The notes beneath the pieces were generated by a model. It saw nothing but the letters and a program-made list of their open reading frames with translations, was not told the origin of the DNA and did not search any database. A stretch of DNA of 64,000 bases from Trametes villosa (lineage: Eukaryota > Basidiomycota > Agaricomycetes > Polyporales > Polyporaceae), in assembly GCA_002964805.2 (NCBI GenBank), contig PUDQ02000018.1, positions 62,001 through 126,000 of the forward strand, in the 5' to 3' direction. The translations under genes and the position numbers were made by a program. Position 1 is the first letter of the stretch. Every line of letters starts with the position of its first letter. Positions 59,584 to 64,000 of the stretch are shown here, piece after piece.

Positions 59584-62016
59584 TCAAGCGCACAGTTTCT
59601 CAGCGACCTCCTCCACCAGCTTCCGTACCTCCGGCTTCTGCACGCCAGTTTCCCCGCATCCGCCCTTCGCCAGCTTGCTCCGCAGCGTCTCGCGCGACTG
59701 CAGCACCTCCAGCAGCCCGTGCAGCTGCGACTCGTAGAACGGCGACAGCCGCAGCAGGAACGCCAGCGCCGCCGTCAGCCGGTGGACTGTCACGTCCCAC
59801 ACATCAGCCACTATCCGCGGCGAACGCACACAAAACTTAATGCGACTCACCGACTTCCTCGCTCTGCGTCTCATTCGCGAGCGCCTCGAGCACCGCGCTC
59901 ACCATCTCGACCTCCCACTCGTCGTCCTCGGTCACCTCGGTCGGCACGACCCCCGGCGCTACGCCGCGCACGCGCTCGACCCGGCTCTTCTGCAGCGCGC
60001 CCGCGACGTTGAACGTAAGGCTCGCCGCCGCCGTGCGCACCGCCGCGTCCGCGTGCAACAACGCGCCAACGACCACGCGCGTCACCCTTTCGCGCTGTGC
60101 CCCGAGCAGCGTGCGCGTGAGTGACGCATGGGCGAACCCGTTCGCTAGCGCGCGTAGGAGGGTGAGGAGATAGTTGCGCGCGTCGGGCGCAGCCGCGTTG
60201 TTGATCTTGTCCAGGAAGAGTTGGATCGGATCCGGGGAGGGGGTGCCCGCGAGCCACGCAGCGACGGCGTCGTCGAGGATCGCGAGCCGCCAGAGGTCGA
60301 CGAGCGGGAAGAGCTGCGCGGGGGGCAGCGCGTTCGCGATCGTGCGTGTCGTGAGTGCCCAGCTGGTAAGCAGCTGCGACGGGACACGGAAGGCGGGCTT
60401 CTTCGCCGCTTCTGGGGAGCCTTTGGGTGGGAAACGGGTCTTAAGGAGGGGGATGATGGAGGTGGTCAGGGTGTGCTTCGCGGCTTGAAGCTCCGGTGAC
60501 GGGGATGTGGCGTCGATGAAAGAGGCGAGCTTGGCAGAAACCGTGTCTAGTGCGGGGACTTGAGTGAAAAGGATGGGATTGGTAGAGAGCGCTTCTACAG
60601 CAGGGAGTGAGAGCTTCGTGTGTGGATGGGCTGCGCATATAGGTGTTCAGTAACAAACCCCGTTCCGTGTAGCGAGGGACATACGCGGGAAGGCTTGGAA
60701 GAGGAGCAGGTCGACCTGCGAGCGTAGTTCTGCGCCATTCGCACCCTTCAGCTCTTCCACCTGAGAATAGCACAATATTCAGTATCTCCGCTGCGATTGT
60801 TGGACGGGACAATCTCACCTTCTTGCCGTCTAGGAAGAACAAGAACGTCGGGGTGACTCTCACGCCCCACTCCCCAGCAACCTGGTTGCCCATCCCCACG
60901 CCCATGTCCACCTTCACGAATGCTACACGCCCGCTCCCGCTCCCATGCGTCTTCTGATGCGCGAGGTCCTCGAACAGGGGCTCAATCATGCGGCACGGCC
61001 CGCACGTCGCGGACGTGAAGAACACAACCGCTGCGCGGTGCGTGCGCAGGAGCGAGTGCAGCGAAGACGGGTTAGTGCACATGTGAATGGGCCCGGTGAC
61101 GGTGGAGCTCCCGGCGGCGCTCGAGCCGGGGAAACCTGAAGCCAGGGTGGAGGGGGTTGGCGCGGAGAGCGAGCCGCCGTTGGCGTATGCCTGAGAGGCG
61201 ACGGCCTGGAGGAGCGCGGAGGCGAGCGCGGGGTTGGGCGAGGCGGAGGCTGCCGCGTTCAGCGAGTCGGGCGCGGGCATCTGGGGTGCGGTGGGCGCGG
61301 CCCCGGGTACGGGCCGGCGGAACATGGAGTCGATGGTCGGGCGGAGGGCGGCGCCGAAGGGAGTCGAGAGGAAGTCGGAGGGGAGGTCTTCCGAGGAAGT
61401 CAGCAGCTGATGCCTATGCATGGCGATCCGCGCGTACCTTTAATCCACGATGGTATTGAGCCGCCAGTGAGGAAGCCGATGCAATCATTGGTGAACGAGT
61501 TGCAGTTAAAGTCTGCGGACGTGCTTCAGCTGTGAAAACGACAGCGTACAAAAGTCTGGAGGTTACCTAGCAGATGGTACTAAGACTCTCTTCGTTAGGG
61601 GTGCCCTGAATATATGCACTGCGCTACTCACCTTGTCCGCGGTATAGTGCTCGCGCATTTCCTCTAGGTATTCGTTAAAGGTCTCTTCGTCAATGGATGT
61701 CTCGCCCATGTCTACAACCTGGAGAGGTTGTCCATGCTATGGCGACGTCAGGAGAGCTGCAGCGGGAATATATGGCTGGTACGTACGTGAGACATCCCCG
61801 GGCGGGTGATATCGATGCCCTGCCCATAAAATATCTCCTTGCCGAACACAACCACGGATGTGTGCCTGCATTTTATCAGCCCCGTGCTATGTCAAAGGCA
61901 GTGCTTATACACGAGACGTACCAGATACCGTCTATCTGCCGCCCAGTAAGCTGCCTTGAAAGTTGCTTCGCCAGGCCGTTACTTAGATCATAGACATAAA
62001 GCTGAACTTTCGACAT
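59584..62016 (-). CDS. PPPDE (DeSI-type) peptidase with thioredoxin and PUL domains
   Basis: Predicted 664 aa from exons 62016-61922, 61865-61787, 61736-61632, 61579-61567, 61512-61438, 61387-60819, 60760-60685, 60630-59851 and 59786-59584. Domains in order: a PPPDE cysteine-peptidase (about 1-145; VQLYVYDLSNGLAKQLS, catalytic His in IWHTSVVVFG, FYGQGIDITRPG, catalytic Cys in YHLLDFNCNSFTNDCIGFLTGG); an Ala/Pro/Ser-rich linker; a thioredoxin domain (VVFFTSATCGPCRMIEPLF, redox CGPC, VKVDMG, VRVTPTFLFF with cis-Pro); and a C-terminal PUL domain of helical repeats as in PLAA/Doa1, which binds the Cdc48/p97 tail. PPPDE proteins of the DeSI group remove SUMO or ubiquitin. The combination suggests a Cdc48-linked, redox-sensitive deconjugase (inference). 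The fourth exon is 13 nt (YHLL-D). Confidence 0.9.
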
Positions 62017-62818
62017 CTATAGCCGTGTGATTTAAGGCAAGCAGCTACAGTATACCCTTTAATGGAAGTAAGCACAGTGAGATATCCGAGATTAGCAGAA
62101 GCTGAGAGCAGATGGGCGTGGCGAGGCGCGCGAGTGGTTGAGAAGAGAAGAGGTGGAACGCAAAGGACGAGAAGCTGGGATCGAGCTGGAAGCTGGAAGG
62201 CCGACGCGTCCTGATGACGCATTCCCCGGCCCCCCGATACAGATCTCGATCGTTTTCATATGGGCGCTTATGCGCCGAATTCTACTCAACGCCGCGCCCG
62301 CGCGCTCAGTTCATCCCGCCATCACTCTCTTGCCTTGAATAGACTGTCATCGTCGCTATCTTCACTTACTCTCTACCGCTCGAATGCTTTTTGACGCGCT
62401 TGAAGTCTCTCATCGACAAGATTCTGCAAGTTATCCGCATACAGTGCAGCTAGAAGCCCGGGGATTCTCGTAGGATCGCAGTGGCGATGTTGAATCTGGA
62501 CATGTCTGCAGCATTTCCTTCGTTTGTGATAGGTAGCACAACCCATTCCCAGTACTGTCAGGCATACGGCTGGAGGGACGACAAGGTTAACGTTTGAGGG
62601 TCGACATCATCCTCTCACCATCTACAGGTTCCGATAACCCCGCGCCTCCCGGTCTTACGGGGTGCAGGTCTTCCAACCATACAAATGCATGGGTGTGATT
62701 CCTCATGACCCGTCAGTTACCGTAGGAAGTCATACTGTTTCTCATGACAGAGTCATAAAGGTAGGTCTAGCCCGGTAATATCAACCCAGTCCCCTCTACG
62801 GTCGAACCCTAGCTCATC
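62017..62818. promoter_or_regulatory. Bidirectional promoter region, PPPDE gene / P450
   Basis: 802 bp between divergent starts. A TATA-like CATAAAG at 62754-62760 on plus sits 59 bases before the P450 ATG, the same spacing as in the other P450 promoters. No gene seen. Confidence 0.5.
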
Positions 62819-64000
62819 ATGACACTCCTCGAGCCTGAGTTCGACTTTTTGCCACTCACGATTTTCTTTGCGCTCTTCCTTGTGGCTGCTTTCCTCCTAC
62901 GGTCAACCTTTGCATGGAGGGCACGCTCTCGGAACCTTCCGCTACCCCCCGGGCCGAAGCCATTGCTCCTCATCGGCAACATGCTGGACCTACCGAAAAA
63001 CAAGCCTTGGTTCCGCTTGCGCGACATGAGGAGAAAATACGGCGAGTCACGGTTCTGTCTCTCTTCTCATGCTGCCACTAAACTTTGAATGTCCCACTCC
63101 TAGGCGACATCGTCCACCTGGACGTCCTTGGGCACCATATGGTCGTGCTCGGATCCGCCAGAGTTGTGGTCGAATACCTCGAAAAGCGCTCGAGAAACTC
63201 GGCTGATAGACCCCCCAGTCCCGTCGTTGAATTGTGCGTATGCCGTCTTCCCTTGTGCTTGGGTTGCACTGACTGCAACCTAGATCCGGACAGGAAGTGA
63301 ACTTCGCTGTCATCCGCTATGGGCAATGGTGGAGGCGACATCGTCGCGTGTTCTGGCAACAGTTCCACCCAGGCGCCGCGGGGAACTACAACACGCTCCA
63401 GCGCAAGCACGCACACCGATTGCTGGCCCGCCTGCTTCAGCCTACCTCAGGTTCGCAAGTAGTCAAGCATGTCCGACTGTGAGTGCCGTGAAGTCTAACA
63501 AGTCCTCGCTTGGGCACACAGGCTGAAAAGACCTCTTCCTAGCTCTCTATCAGGCATCCTGCTTGAGCTCATTTACGGCATCGAAGTTGCGAATGAGAAT
63601 GTCGAGATCCTACCGATGGTTGACCATATCGGGGTCGCGATGGAGCAGGCCAGCCCTGGACACTTCGCAATTGATGTGTTCCCGTTTCTACGACATGTCC
63701 CGGCGTGGTTTCCTGGTGCTGGGTTTCACAAGATGTTCGCACGTTCGAAGGCTGCGGCGGACTACCTGAAGGATGTACCGTTCAACGCGGTGAAGGCAGC
63801 TATGGTAAGCCCTTGCGACACTCGTGACTGAGTATCGAGGCTGATACTGGAGACGTACAGGCGAACGGAGAGGTCCTGGATTGCGTCGCCACGAAGTTAC
63901 TCGCGAGTGCGAGCGAGGACGATGAACTCCTCAGGAACATCTGCGTCGTGTCTGTCGAAGGTGAGTTACGCTCAACTCCCGCACGCCACATTCTGACTCA
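62819..64000 (+). CDS. Cytochrome P450 monooxygenase, cut by window end
   Basis: N-terminal half of another P450 of the same broad class, on the opposite strand to the others. Visible parts: anchor PEFDFLPLTIFFALFLVAAFLL, hinge LPLPPGPKPLLLIGNMLDLP, WFRLRDMRRKYG, then exons with GDIVHLDVLGHHMVVLGSA, WWRRHRRVFWQQFHPGAAGNY, LLELIYGIEVANENVEILP, FPFLRHVPAWFPGAGFHKMFA and VLDCVATKLLASASEDDELLRNICVVSVE. The last precedes the I-helix, where the window ends. Introns sit at the same places as in the minus-strand P450s. Haem loop, K-helix and stop lie beyond 64000. Sequence similarity by eye is closer to the 39422-41483 gene than to copies A and B. Confidence 0.87.

Overview
The window is nuclear DNA of a filamentous basidiomycete, probably a wood- or litter-decaying agaricomycete. 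The evidence is GC-rich coding sequence, genes cut by many 35-65 nt GT-AG introns, coding exons as short as 3-19 nt, several basidiomycete-type secreted or membrane families of unknown function, and many cytochrome P450 genes. I see no bacterial, viral, transposon, CRISPR, rRNA or tRNA signal. Exon-intron structures were read by eye from splice sites and frame continuity. For YTH, BTB, eIF3i, AMP deaminase, PDC, both secreted proteins, the aldo/keto reductase, the nuclease, CDC123, POP1, the mitochondrial protein, the Pex8-like protein, the carnitine acyltransferase and the PPPDE protein, the joined exons keep one open frame whose length is a multiple of three.

Layout, left to right. 0-7 kb: 3' part of a GH30 glycosidase (+), then an RRM+YTH RNA-binding protein (-). 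8.9-10.8 kb: BTB protein (-). 11.7-16.9 kb: eIF3i and AMP deaminase (+). 17.4-19.8 kb: pyruvate decarboxylase (-). 21.6-28 kb: secreted protein of unknown function, aldo/keto reductase and secreted endonuclease/exonuclease/phosphatase-type nuclease (all -). 28.5-33.4 kb: DUF952 protein (+), CDC123 (-), DUF6534 membrane protein (+). 33.7-41.5 kb: three P450 genes (-), two of them recent tandem copies. 42-46.2 kb: POP1 (-), head-to-head with a small mitochondrial-type protein (+). 47.5-51.7 kb: secreted protein and a Pex8-like protein (+). 51.9-55.5 kb: two P450s fused in frame (-). 56-58.3 kb: peroxisomal carnitine acetyltransferase (-). 59.6-62 kb: PPPDE-thioredoxin-PUL protein (-). 62.8 kb to the end: start of another P450 (+).

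Two themes stand out. One is housekeeping RNA, translation and metabolism: YTH reader, eIF3i, the eIF2 assembly factor CDC123, POP1, AMP deaminase and PDC. The other is secondary or xenobiotic oxidation: six P450 units and an aldo/keto reductase. Two proteins end in peroxisomal targeting tripeptides, AKL on the carnitine acyltransferase and AQL on the Pex8-like protein. The most unusual structure is near 53.70 kb. There the upstream P450 stops just before its haem-binding loop and runs in frame into the second exon of the downstream P450, with no stop codon, intergenic DNA or membrane anchor between them.
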